A stretch of 64,000 nt of DNA from Micromonospora sp. WMMD812 (GTDB taxonomy: Bacteria > Actinomycetota > Actinomycetes > Mycobacteriales > Micromonosporaceae). The translations under genes were made by a program, and so were the position numbers. Position 1 is the stretch's first letter. Each line of letters starts with the position of its first letter. The notes below the pieces were generated by a model. It did not search any database. It was not told the origin of the DNA and saw nothing but the letters and a program-made list of their open reading frames with translations. The stretch spans positions 1,550,001-1,614,000 of the forward strand of contig NZ_CP114904.1 of the NCBI RefSeq assembly GCF_027497215.1, written 5' to 3'. This document shows positions 9,841 to 17,589 of this stretch, piece after piece.

Positions 9841-9876
9841 CCCGGGACGCGACGTTTCCTAGGCGGGCGTCCCGGG
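9841..9876 (-). promoter_or_regulatory. leader hairpin upstream of the GGDEF gene
   Basis: CCCGGGACGC at 9841-9850 pairs perfectly with 9867-9876. The hairpin lies 25-60 bases before the GGDEF start on the minus strand. It could be an attenuator or terminator; I see no known riboswitch consensus. Confidence 0.4.
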
Positions 9877-9890
9877 TCCTGAATGTGACG

Positions 9891-9913
9891 ACGGCCCGCC
9901 GATGGCGGGCCGT
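9891..9913. terminator. stem-loop between the 105-residue gene and the GGDEF gene
   Basis: ACGGCCCGCC at 9891-9900 pairs perfectly with 9904-9913 around a three-base loop. Three T residues directly follow the stem on the plus strand. On the minus strand it lies just after the gene ending at 9964, so it may separate that gene from the GGDEF pair. Confidence 0.55.
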
Positions 9914-9963
9914 TTGTCGTGGGACGTGCCGCCGGGATGGCGGCGGGTGGTGCGGTCAGGTGG

Positions 9964-10281
9964 TCACGGCCATGCCGGCCGGTCGTCCGCTGTCGCTGTG
10001 GCTTGCGGCGGTGGCGGGTGGGCGGCCTGGGCGGCGCGGAGCTGAGCGGCCAGGGCGGTGGAAATCTCGGCATAGGGTTCGACGGCCAAGAGCACCTCGA
10101 TCGGATCGAGGATCGCCGCGTGCAGGCCGAGCCGGACCGTGTCAGGTTGGTTGTCCGGGTCGGTGACCGGGTCCCAGGCGAAGTCGACGACAGTGGCGAA
10201 GTAGGTGCGGTGCGGGTTCCAGCCGACCTGGATGGTGTATCGCTCGAAGCCGGGTTTGGGTGTAAGGGTGTAGAGGCTCAT
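9964..10281 (-). CDS. small conserved-looking hypothetical protein
   Basis: The 105-residue product begins MSLYTLTPKPGFERYTIQVG after a good AAGGGA ribosome site. The first 60 residues look like a compact alpha-beta domain (WNPHRTYFATVVDF, LGLHAAILDPIEVLLAVEPY). The last 30 residues are rich in Pro and Ala. I do not recognise the family. It lies in the minus-strand run from DUF4192 to the zinc-ribbon gene, with similar spacing, which suggests a shared accessory role in a mobile element. Confidence 0.7.
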   Translation of the reverse strand: MSLYTLTPKPGFERYTIQVGWNPHRTYFATVVDFAWDPVTDPDNQPDTVRLGLHAAILDPIEVLLAVEPYAEISTALAAQLRAAQAAHPPPPQATATADDRPAWP

Positions 10282-10392
10282 CTGTTCCCTTCGCGCAGGT
10301 GCGGTCGGAGTCCGTCCGGTAGGAGTCGTCGTGCGACGGGTTGCGACGCAGCGGGTGGCGCCAGGCGAGCTCGGTGGGATCGCAGACCGTTC

Positions 10393-10845
10393 TCAGGCCT
10401 CGGCGTGGCGGGCGCGTTCCTCGGCCAGTTCGACGACCTTGTCGCGTCGCGCGACGGGCAGACCGGCGAGCAGGTCGACGTACTGCTGCTCCTGGGCGCT
10501 GATCGGTTCGGCGAATGCCGCCTTGTACACCAGGCGCGCTGCCTCGTGCGCGGCTTCGATGGGGCCGCTGTGGTCGTAGGCGGAGGCGACCTGGCGGAGT
10601 TGTTCGGCGGCGGTGAGCGGGTCTCGGGACAGGGTGGTGTCGTAGAGGCGGAAGCTGGCCGGCAGGTCCGCAGCGCGGATCGCGGTGATCAGGCTCAGGT
10701 TGGCCTGGACGTGGTAGGCGTACGCCTCGGTCCGGGCCGGCGTTTCACCGCGGGCGCGGACGGCCGCGCGTTCGGCGTGCCAGCGCAGCCGGGCTTCTTC
10801 GGCGTGCCGGGCGAGGGCGAGCAGCATGCTGCGGGTGGGATCCAC
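10393..10845 (-). CDS. helical hypothetical protein
   Basis: The product has 150 residues and starts at a GTG eight bases after a perfect AGGAGG site, which decides the start. The sequence is almost entirely charged and helical (LALARHAEEARLRWHAERAA; ISAQEQQYVDLLAGLPVARR), with no membrane segment or enzyme motif. I do not recognise it. It starts 21 bases after the DUF4192 gene ends, in the same direction, so the two are probably one operon. Confidence 0.75.
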   Translation of the reverse strand: MDPTRSMLLALARHAEEARLRWHAERAAVRARGETPARTEAYAYHVQANLSLITAIRAADLPASFRLYDTTLSRDPLTAAEQLRQVASAYDHSGPIEAAHEAARLVYKAAFAEPISAQEQQYVDLLAGLPVARRDKVVELAEERARHAEA

Positions 10846-10866
10846 GGGGTTCCTCCTGGGTTTGGG

Positions 10867-11868
10867 CTACTGGGTTGCGGGCTTGGTCCGAGCGCCGGCA
10901 GTGGCGTGCGCGAACGCCGATGGCGGGAGTCCGGCATGCAGTGCCTGCAGCAGCAGGTCGGCGAGCCGGTAGGCGGGATCGACCTGCAGGGCGCGCTCCG
11001 CGGCCATGGCCGCTAGGACGCCGTCGCCGCAGCGCCACGCGGTGACGGCGAGCAGGGTGGCCGGTGCCGGCACGAGCGGTTCGTCGGCGCGGCGGGTGAC
11101 GTCGGTCCAGAGCGTGACGTGCCGGTCGTGTGGCGGGGTGAGGTCGACGGCCAGGTCCCGCACCGGCGTGCGGGTCAGGAGCAGGGTGAGCCAGGCGATC
11201 TCGTCGTCGGTGAGCCGCCTGTCGGGCTGTCGCAGCACACCGCGGACCGCTTGCGCACCGGCCTCGTCCAGGTCGGTGCCGTCGGTATTCGCGGCCTCGA
11301 GGCGGGTGGCCGCCCTTGTGGTGGCGTGGCGCATGCCGTCGCGGGCGGCACCGGTAACGGGTGCGAATCGGGCGGCCACGGCTGCCCGGTCCGGTAGGGC
11401 GACGAGCCCGGCGGCGGTGGCCTGTACGGCGACCAGTGAGCTGGTGGGGTCGCACGGGATTCCCTGGGGTGGGCAGCAGGCGGGGTTGTGGCAGGTGAGG
11501 TCGACAACTCGGGTGCCGGTGACCCGCAACACCTCGCGGACGGTCATCCCGCCGGCGGTGAACGCCTCGCCGGCGGCACGCAGTGCGGGATTGACGTGGT
11601 CGGCGGTCCCGTAGCCGATGATCATGAGGTCGGTGATCGGCCGCTGGCGCCGCACGACCGACACCAGGTGGGCGGCGAGGTCGATGAGGTGACCTGCGGG
11701 CGTACCGGGGGCGGGTAGGTCGGTGCGGGCGGCGAAGACAATCCGCCGGTCGCGGCTGGCGATGACAACGATGCTGCCGTCGCCGGGTCGGAAGCCGAGC
11801 AGGTACGGCACCGCGGCCACCAGGTCGGCGGCGGAACGCACGATCAGCTTGCTGTCGGGGAAAGACAT
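10867..11868 (-). CDS. DUF4192 domain protein
   Basis: This 333-residue protein matches DUF4192, a family of unknown function common in actinobacterial chromosomes and conjugative elements. Typical features are the opening KLIVRSAADLVAAVPYLLGF, then RPGDGSIVVIASRD, and the later CCPPQGIPCDP segment. The ATG at 11868 follows a GGAG site; an upstream in-frame extension to 11955 looks non-coding. It is the first gene of the minus-strand operon running to 7832. Its upstream region (11869-12220) holds a CTGACAG-type motif that may regulate it. Confidence 0.85.
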   Translation of the reverse strand: MSFPDSKLIVRSAADLVAAVPYLLGFRPGDGSIVVIASRDRRIVFAARTDLPAPGTPAGHLIDLAAHLVSVVRRQRPITDLMIIGYGTADHVNPALRAAGEAFTAGGMTVREVLRVTGTRVVDLTCHNPACCPPQGIPCDPTSSLVAVQATAAGLVALPDRAAVAARFAPVTGAARDGMRHATTRAATRLEAANTDGTDLDEAGAQAVRGVLRQPDRRLTDDEIAWLTLLLTRTPVRDLAVDLTPPHDRHVTLWTDVTRRADEPLVPAPATLLAVTAWRCGDGVLAAMAAERALQVDPAYRLADLLLQALHAGLPPSAFAHATAGARTKPATQ

Positions 11869-12185
11869 GATGATCTCCGTGTACGGACGGCGGGGTCGAG
11901 CCCGCGGATGTCGGCGCGGGGGCACGAGCGCGTCTGCCGGCGTCGGCTGGCGCACGTCTGCGCGGAAGCAGACGCGGGGACCATGCGCCTGAAGGGTTGG
12001 GGGTGCTCTGCCCCGGTCACCGGTGCGGCGAGTACCGGGGTGCGGGTGCGGAAGGTCTGCGGGTCGCCGGCGGCGGCCGACCGGAAGGTGGGCGCGATGC
12101 CGTCGCGGACGCGTCAGACCAGCACAAGAGGAACTAAAGAAAATGAGCCTTCAGGCTAGCCACGTCTTGTGCGGCGGGAGCGGGG

Positions 12186-12219
12186 CTGTCAGACCCAGCG
12201 GTCTGGCAGAACCTGACAG
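12186..12219. promoter_or_regulatory. CTGTCAG...CTGACAG inverted motif
   Basis: CTGTCAG at 12186-12192 and CTGACAG at 12213-12219 are exact inverse complements. Between them, GACC...GGTC gives a smaller hairpin. Related motifs occur at 18288-18320, 45793-45807 and 54745-54789, always before genes of the putative conjugative element. I infer a shared operator. Confidence 0.5.
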
Positions 12220-12487
12220 CCCACCTTTGACCGGATCGGCCGACACACTCAATGCGCAGCATGAGCGCCCACTCGATCGATGGCCTGGGCGCCGACAGCG
12301 CGCTCTGTCAGCGGCATGAGCGGGCGTTGCCGCTTTGCGCCGAGCGGCGAACTGCGCCAGTGCGGCCACACGTTGGGGGACTGTTGGACATCTCGGGCGT
12401 TGTCCTGCTCCGGGTACGACACGCGGAAAGCCGATCTGCAGGGTGCCGCAGCCCCAGCCGGGCGTTGGCTGGAGCAACACTCTCCAG

Positions 12488-12512
12488 TTGACACTTGATA
12501 AAGCAGCTGCTT
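12488..12512 (+). promoter_or_regulatory. TTGACA box and 12-bp palindromic operator of the ArsR operon
   Basis: TTGACA at 12488-12493 resembles a -35 element. The perfect palindrome AAGCAGCTGCTT lies at 12501-12512, eleven bases before the ATG of the ArsR gene. Binding of the ArsR product there would block transcription, so autorepression is likely. Confidence 0.6.
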
Positions 12513-12523
12513 GAGTACTGCGC

Positions 12524-12871
12524 ATGGAATCCACTGTCGAGGATGAGCGGCTCGATGCCCTGTTCACGGCGCTCGCCGACCGCACCAGGCGCGACATCGT
12601 GGCCCGGCTGAGCGTGGGTGAGGCGACGGTCAAGGAGTTGGCGGAGCCGTATGCCATGAGCATGCAGGCCGTGTCGCAGCACCTCGGGGTGCTCGAGCGG
12701 TCCGGCCTGATCAGCCGGGGGCGGCACCGGCAGACACGGCCGTGCCGGTTCGAACCGGCGGCGCTCGAGGCTGCGGTGTCGTGGATCGAGGAGAGCCGGC
12801 GCACGTGGTCAGAGCGAATGGACCGGCTGGAGACACACCTCGCCCGCTTGCAGAAGCGTGAGAACCAGTGA
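12524..12871 (+). CDS. ArsR-family repressor
   Basis: This 115-residue winged-helix regulator carries the ArsR signature LFTALADRTRRDIVARLS and the recognition region MSMQAVSQHLGVLERSGLIS. I see no metal-binding cysteines. Members of this subfamily commonly sit in front of an SRPBCC gene, as here. The downstream gene begins at a GTG overlapping this stop by four bases (12868-12871), so the operon is translationally coupled. The palindrome at 12501-12512 is the likely self-binding site. Confidence 0.9.
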   Translation: MESTVEDERLDALFTALADRTRRDIVARLSVGEATVKELAEPYAMSMQAVSQHLGVLERSGLISRGRHRQTRPCRFEPAALEAAVSWIEESRRTWSERMDRLETHLARLQKRENQ

Positions 12872-13308
12872 ACGACGACGAATTCGTCTACCGCCGGGTC
12901 TTCCACGCGCCGCGCGAGTTGGTGTGGCGGTGCCTCACCGAGCCCGCTGAGCTCGCGCACTTCTGGGGCCCGCGCGGCATGGCCGCCCCGATCGACGGCA
13001 TTATCGTCGAACTCCACCCCGGCGGCCGCTTCGAGACCCTGATGCTCGGCGAGCACGGCAGCCACCGGATGGTCGCCACCTTCACCGAGGTCGTCCCGCC
13101 CGAGCGGCTCGCCTGGGTCGAGCCGGCGAGCGGGATGCACACCACCAGCACGCTCAACGACCTCGGTGACGGCAGCACCGCGGTCGTCATCCATCAGCGG
13201 CACGTGCCCGAGGCGATGCGCACGCCCGAGGCCCGCGCCGGCTTTCTCACCTCCCTCGACAAGCTCGAGGAGCACCTCACCCACCTCATGCAAGGAGACC
13301 GATCGTGA
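12868..13308 (+). CDS. SRPBCC (AHSA1-type) protein
   Basis: The 146-residue protein has the START-like fold typical of AHSA1-type SRPBCC proteins, which enclose hydrophobic ligands. YRRVFHAPRELVWRCLTEP and AHFWGPRGM are diagnostic, and it ends with the usual long helix (AGFLTSLDKLEEHLTHL). It is coupled by GTGA overlaps to the ArsR gene before it and to the mycothiol-isomerase-like gene after it. This arrangement suggests a small detoxification or stress operon whose ligand is unknown. Confidence 0.88.
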   Translation: MNDDEFVYRRVFHAPRELVWRCLTEPAELAHFWGPRGMAAPIDGIIVELHPGGRFETLMLGEHGSHRMVATFTEVVPPERLAWVEPASGMHTTSTLNDLGDGSTAVVIHQRHVPEAMRTPEARAGFLTSLDKLEEHLTHLMQGDRS

Positions 13309-13901
13309 CCGACCTGCAGTCCTGGGTGACGCCGACCTACCACCGGCTCGCCGATCTCCTCGCCGCCGCACCCGTCGAGACGTGGGATGCCCCGTCGCTG
13401 TGCGAGAAGTGGCTCGTCCGCCACGTGATCGCGCACGTGACGATGCCGGTGCGGCTGACACCCGAGCAGTTCGGGGCCGAGATGGCGGCGGCCGGCGGCG
13501 ACTTCACCACGCTCTCCGACACCGTGGCCGCGCGGGACGCCTCGCTGCCGGTCGCCGACCTCCTCGACCAACTCCGATCGCCGGAACTACACGCGTGGCA
13601 GCCACCGGGCGGCGGTGCCGTCGGTGCACTGAGCCATGCCGTCATCCACTCGCTGGACGTGACGATCACGCTCGGCCATCCCGCGGTCGCACCGGGAGAA
13701 GCGGTGACCGCCATCCTCGACCAGCTCACCGCCGTCAACGGCACCTGGTTCGGCGTCGACCTGACCAATGTCCGGCTCGAGGCCGCCGACACCGACTGGA
13801 ACTGGGGAAACGGCCAGCTCGTTCGCGCCGACAGCGGCTCGCTCGTGGCACTCCTGAGCGGCCGCGCGCTGCCCGACGGCCGGACACTGCCCCGCGGCTG
13901 A
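13305..13901 (+). CDS. maleylpyruvate isomerase family mycothiol-dependent protein
   Basis: This 198-residue protein belongs to the DinB-like MDMPI family, four-helix-bundle enzymes that use mycothiol and a metal. The N-terminal helix with WDAPSLCEKWLVRHVIAHVT and the later SHAVIHSLDVTITLGHP contain the expected His positions for metal binding. Its GTG start overlaps the SRPBCC stop (13305-13308). The true substrate is not known; thiol-dependent transfer or isomerisation is inferred from the family only. Confidence 0.82.
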   Translation: MTDLQSWVTPTYHRLADLLAAAPVETWDAPSLCEKWLVRHVIAHVTMPVRLTPEQFGAEMAAAGGDFTTLSDTVAARDASLPVADLLDQLRSPELHAWQPPGGGAVGALSHAVIHSLDVTITLGHPAVAPGEAVTAILDQLTAVNGTWFGVDLTNVRLEAADTDWNWGNGQLVRADSGSLVALLSGRALPDGRTLPRG

Positions 13902-14313
13902 TACACCGAGGCCGACGCGCCTTCAGATGAAAACCCCGGAACAGCACCTGCGCGGATGTCCAACACGACCCCCACGTGTTGCCGTATCGGCTACCGCAGG
14001 GCAAGAGATACGGATAGCTTCGGCCTGCGCTGTTGGCCCGGTCTGACGTCCGCACATCGGCAGTTCAGGATGCCGGGCACCACGGGACGCCGAACACCGA
14101 GCGTGACGGCTCGTCGAGTACCGGCGCGCACGGACGGCGGCAGAAGCGTGCACTCGATCAAGGCCGACCGCGAAGCGGGGCAGCGCTTGAGCGCCGACTC
14201 CCGCACACGGGCGGATCGCCGGTCACCTCCATCTTCGAAGCCGGGTGCATTGTTTGCAGTGCTGGGGCTGCCGGCTGGTTCCTCGTTGCCATCACCATCG
14301 GCGGTCTGGCCCC
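13902..14313. other. intergenic region carrying one copy of an 87-bp repeat
   Basis: No gene is supported between the convergent genes ending at 13901 and 14314. Positions 14057-14143 are repeated in inverted orientation at 30721-30807. Confidence 0.5.
14057..14143 (+). repeat. 87-bp inverted dispersed repeat, copy 1
   Basis: The 87 bases match the reverse complement of 30721-30807 with two differences. A related 15-base piece (TCCGCACATCGGCAG) lies at 14049-14063 and 15411-15425. Both long copies are intergenic. The identity of the element is unknown. Confidence 0.8.
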
Positions 14314-14727
14314 TCATGAGCCCTGTGTGTGACCGACGGCCTGAGCGATGGCGAGGGTGTGCTGGTACTCGCGCCAGTGGGCCACTTTGCCGTCTCGAGT
14401 CCGCATCACCGCGATGAAGGGCGCCGAGGCGGTTACCCCGGTCGCGGTGTGCGTGCCGACCAGTTCGTACTCGATCACGATCGTCTCGGGGTCAGCGGTC
14501 TCGTGCACGACCACGTTGCGGCAGTCGTCGAAGCGGACGGGGAACGCCGCCTGGCTGGCTCGTGTGTACTCGAGGACCCGCTGCTTGCCCACGGTGCGCG
14601 TCGGGCGGCCGGGTGCGGCGAACGGCGTCTCGATCACGACATCGTCGGCGAGCATCTCAGCCTCGTAGGTGGGCTGGTTCGCGAGCCAGTGGGCGCGCAT
14701 GCTGTCGAAGATTGTTCTTGGGGTCAC
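14314..14727 (-). CDS. SnoaL-like (NTF2-fold) protein
   Basis: The 137-residue protein has the cone-shaped NTF2-like fold of the SnoaL family: an opening helix (FDSMRAHWLANQPTYEAEML), the strand DDVVIETPFAAP, and the closing VMRTRDGKVAHWREYQ. The GTG start follows a GGGAGGA site. Such proteins include small isomerases and hydrolases, and catalysis here is unproven. It is divergent from the TetR gene at 14796, which probably regulates it through the 68-bp intergenic region. Confidence 0.85.
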   Translation of the reverse strand: MTPRTIFDSMRAHWLANQPTYEAEMLADDVVIETPFAAPGRPTRTVGKQRVLEYTRASQAAFPVRFDDCRNVVVHETADPETIVIEYELVGTHTATGVTASAPFIAVMRTRDGKVAHWREYQHTLAIAQAVGHTQGS

Positions 14728-14730
14728 GAT

Positions 14731-14795
14731 GGTCCTCCCGGATAATGAGTCAACACTCGACTTGCGTCGAGGATAGTGAGTGGAGGCTCATTTTG
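14731..14795. promoter_or_regulatory. operator region shared by the SnoaL-like and TetR genes
   Basis: CTCGAC and GTCGAG (14756-14771) form an inverted repeat around TTGC. Outside it, AATGAG and CTCATT form a wider pair. This symmetry between divergent genes is typical of a TetR operator. Confidence 0.5.
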
Positions 14796-15329
14796 ATGGA
14801 GGGCACGCCACTGCGCGCCGACGCGCAGCGCAACCGCGCACGCATCCTGGACGCCGCCGAGGCGGTCTTCGCCGAGTTCGGTCCCCGCGGCTCCACCGAG
14901 GAGGTGGCCCGACGAGCCGGTGTCGCCATCGGCACGGTCTTCCGCCACTTCCCCACGAAGGACGACCTGCTCGCCGCGATCATGAAGCGGTTGCTGGCGC
15001 AGCTTGTCGAGGACGCCGAACAGCGGGACCTGTTCGATTTTTTGACCCACATGGTCGCGCAGGCCGCAGCGAAGAAGACCGTCGTCGACCTGCTCGCCGG
15101 CTCCGGGGTGGACATCCGGCTGCCCGACGCGGTCAGCCACTTGGAGGACGCGGTCGACAGGTTGCTGCAACAAGCCCGAGCCGCCGGAGGCGTCGCGGCC
15201 ACGGTTCGACTACCCGAGGTGATGGCACTCCTTGCCAGCGTGTGCCAAGGAGCCCTGCACGGTGGGTGGGACGAGCAGCTGCAGACCCGTACGCTCGCGG
15301 TCATCTTCGCCGGCCTGAAACGCAACTGA
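14796..15329 (+). CDS. TetR-family repressor
   Basis: This 177-residue regulator has a clear TetR DNA-binding domain: RILDAAEAVFAEFG, GSTEEVARRAGVAIGTVFRHF, then FPTKDDLLAAIM. The C-terminal ligand domain is helical and diverged. I chose the ATG at 14796; a TTG three bases before it is also possible. It faces the SnoaL-like gene and probably represses both itself and that gene. Confidence 0.9.
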   Translation: MEGTPLRADAQRNRARILDAAEAVFAEFGPRGSTEEVARRAGVAIGTVFRHFPTKDDLLAAIMKRLLAQLVEDAEQRDLFDFLTHMVAQAAAKKTVVDLLAGSGVDIRLPDAVSHLEDAVDRLLQQARAAGGVAATVRLPEVMALLASVCQGALHGGWDEQLQTRTLAVIFAGLKRN

Positions 15330-15550
15330 CCGCCACCCGTCGCCGAGGCAGACCATGCCTGACCGCAGCTAAGGGGCTGTCCGACGCAGCTGCCACTGCT
15401 TGATCAATCATCCGCACATCGGCAGATCCGAGCGTCGGTCGTGCGAGATTGGCCCTCGCGAAAGGTCGCGAGCCATCATGCGGCAATCCGTGCTCTCCGC
15501 GCATCGGCATGGCACCGGCCAAGCTTCACCCCGTGGTTGATTGACCATGG

Positions 15551-15574
15551 GGCGACGACATATGCGTCGTCGCC
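15551..15574. terminator. stem-loop between convergent genes
   Basis: GGCGACGAC at 15551-15559 pairs perfectly with 15566-15574. It lies between the TetR gene (ends 15329) and the methyltransferase gene (ends 15633) and could end transcription of either. The surrounding 15330-15632 holds no gene. Confidence 0.5.
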
Positions 15575-15632
15575 CGCCGGTCGACCGCCGCCGACCGCAT
15601 TCGCTGTGTGAGCCCTTGGGTTCGCCTGAACT

Positions 15633-16484
15633 TCACGACTTCTGGCCTCGCCTCAGGACCAACACATCCTCATGTGCGACGAGGTGCACGGGCAGTCCCT
15701 GAGCCCGCGATTTCCGCACCGCCATGAGCCCGAACATCGAGGCGCGGTGCACGATCTGGCCGTCGCGGACGGCGGCGAGCAGCGCCGCGCATCGCTGCAC
15801 CGGTGTCAGCCCGACCGACTGCGCGACCGTCAGGAGCTCACCGGGTAGGTCGATGAAGTCGTCGGGGAGACGGCGCACCGGCCGGCAGGTGAGGACGACT
15901 GTGCCGCCGGGGCGCAGCAGCTGGTAGCTGGCGGACAGGATCGCGGCGAACCCGCCGAGGAGACCTGACCAGCCGGCGTAGGCGAGGTTGCCGCGCTCAC
16001 CGTCGCCATAGCGATGGGCCCGCTTCCTGACCCCGGCTCCGGTCGTCCGGACCAGTCCGTGGGTGAACCGCCCGTACGGCGGTGAGGTGAGCAGGAGCCC
16101 AACCTCGCCGACCGCGGACGCGGGGGCGAGATCCAGCAGACGGGTCGCGTCGCCGGTGATGACCCTTGCGGCGCCGGTGGCGCCCTGGGATGCGGCGAGG
16201 GCGACGTTGGCCGCTGCCAGGGCGGTGAACCGTGGTTCGATGTCAACGCCGAGCGCGTCACGGCCGAGATGCATGGCCTCGACGAGGGTGGTGCCTGATC
16301 CGCACATCGGGTCGAGCACCAGATCTCCTGGCGCGGTGTAGGAGGCGATGGCGTGCGCGGCGAGGTGGGGCAGCATCTTGCCTGGGTGCGTGGACGACTG
16401 CGGCACGTACCGGCCGCGTCGCTGGTCACGGGACGGCTGCTGGCAGGTCAACCACAGCGACGTGACCGGCATCGGCTCAGACAT
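15633..16484 (-). CDS. DNA N4-cytosine/N6-adenine-type methyltransferase
   Basis: The 283-residue protein has both key motifs of an S-adenosylmethionine DNA methyltransferase: DPMCGSGTT (residues 58-66) for cofactor binding and the catalytic TSPPYG (133-138). TSPPY is usual in N4-cytosine enzymes, so that is my preferred activity. The ATG at 16484 follows GGGAGG with better spacing than the one at 16487. Downstream of 17562-18206 lies a related protein that lacks both motifs. No restriction endonuclease gene is nearby, so this looks like an orphan methyltransferase of a mobile element. Confidence 0.85.
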   Translation of the reverse strand: MSEPMPVTSLWLTCQQPSRDQRRGRYVPQSSTHPGKMLPHLAAHAIASYTAPGDLVLDPMCGSGTTLVEAMHLGRDALGVDIEPRFTALAAANVALAASQGATGAARVITGDATRLLDLAPASAVGEVGLLLTSPPYGRFTHGLVRTTGAGVRKRAHRYGDGERGNLAYAGWSGLLGGFAAILSASYQLLRPGGTVVLTCRPVRRLPDDFIDLPGELLTVAQSVGLTPVQRCAALLAAVRDGQIVHRASMFGLMAVRKSRAQGLPVHLVAHEDVLVLRRGQKS

Positions 16485-16698
16485 CATCGTCGCCTCCCGG
16501 TGCGGCATCCCGCGAGTTCGTTGGAGTGACGAACGGGCGGAAGTGCTCCTGGCTGGGCAGATCGCCTCGCTGAGCACGCCAACGGAGTAGAACCACGGTC
16601 CGACGGCACGCGCCGGCCGGCACGCGCGGCCAACCGCCAACCGGCCTGGCCGTTTCACTCAGAAGAGCGGTCCCGCGCCAGCCGCCATACTGTCGCCC

Positions 16699-17589
16699 AT
16701 GAACCGGGACGTGCGCAGCGACGACAACTGCCGCCTGTGGGTCGAACAGGCCGGCACAGGGCCGCCGCTGGTGCTCTGTCACGGCGGTCCGGGCATGTGG
16801 GACTACCTCGACCCAGTCGCCCGCCTGCTCGAAGGTCGTGCCCGCACCATCCGATGGGACCAGCGCGGCTGTGGACGCTCGCAGCGGCGCGGACCATACA
16901 GCGTCGCCCGCTTCGTCGCCGACCTCGACGCGGTACGCGACCAACTGGCCGGACCACGAATGGCCCTGTTGGGCCACTCGTGGGGTGCGCACCTGGCGTT
17001 GCGGTACGCGATCGAACACCCCGAACGGGTCAGTCATCTGATCTACGTGTCCGGGACCGGCATCGACCCCGACCGTGGCTGGCACCCGCACTACAAGCGG
17101 AATATGAGGCTGCGGCTCGGACATCATCTGGACCGGTGGGAGGCCCTCAGCGCCCGCGCCCGCACGCCCGATGAGGACCGCGAACAGGCGGTACTGCAAT
17201 GGTCGGCCGACTTCGCCGACCACGGCACCGCGCTGCGCCACGCCGAACGCATGGCCACCCCATGGCTGGGCATCAACTACGACTGCAACCAGGCCATCAA
17301 CGCCGAGGTCAAGCAAGAGCTCAGCAACTCCGAGATGGCCATGCGGTGCCGAGCGCTCGAGCTGCCCGTGCTGATCATCGACGGCACCGAGGACATCCGC
17401 CCACGCTGGGCCGTCGACTCGCTGCACCAAGCGTTGACCAACAGCCAACGGGTGAGCCTCGCGGGATCTGGTCACTTGCCGTGGGTCGAGAACCCTGACG
17501 GTTTCCGTGAAGCGGTGACCGCCTTCCTGACGCATCACAGCCGTCAGACCCTCGGCCAGGTTCACCGCGGACTCCCGGATCGGCGATAG
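16699..17589 (+). CDS. alpha/beta hydrolase, prolyl-aminopeptidase-like
   Basis: The 296-residue enzyme has the order expected of the S33 proline-iminopeptidase-like hydrolases: HGGPG oxyanion loop (residues 28-32), nucleophile elbow GHSWG with Ser94, an Asp in IDGTEDIRP, and a His in GSGHLPW. No signal peptide is present, so it is cytoplasmic. It is inserted in the opposite direction between two methyltransferase-like genes that elsewhere would be neighbours, and its 3' end overlaps the next gene by 28 bases. I take it as acquired cargo; the substrate is unknown. Confidence 0.88.
   Translation: MNRDVRSDDNCRLWVEQAGTGPPLVLCHGGPGMWDYLDPVARLLEGRARTIRWDQRGCGRSQRRGPYSVARFVADLDAVRDQLAGPRMALLGHSWGAHLALRYAIEHPERVSHLIYVSGTGIDPDRGWHPHYKRNMRLRLGHHLDRWEALSARARTPDEDREQAVLQWSADFADHGTALRHAERMATPWLGINYDCNQAINAEVKQELSNSEMAMRCRALELPVLIIDGTEDIRPRWAVDSLHQALTNSQRVSLAGSGHLPWVENPDGFREAVTAFLTHHSRQTLGQVHRGLPDRR

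Larger units (their letters stand above)
11869..12523. other. 655-bp intergenic region between divergent operons
   Basis: No gene is supported here. It contains the CTGACAG/CTGTCAG inverted motif at 12186-12219 on the side of the minus-strand operon, and the palindromic ArsR-type operator at 12501-12512 on the other side. The remainder shows nothing recognisable. Confidence 0.5.
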
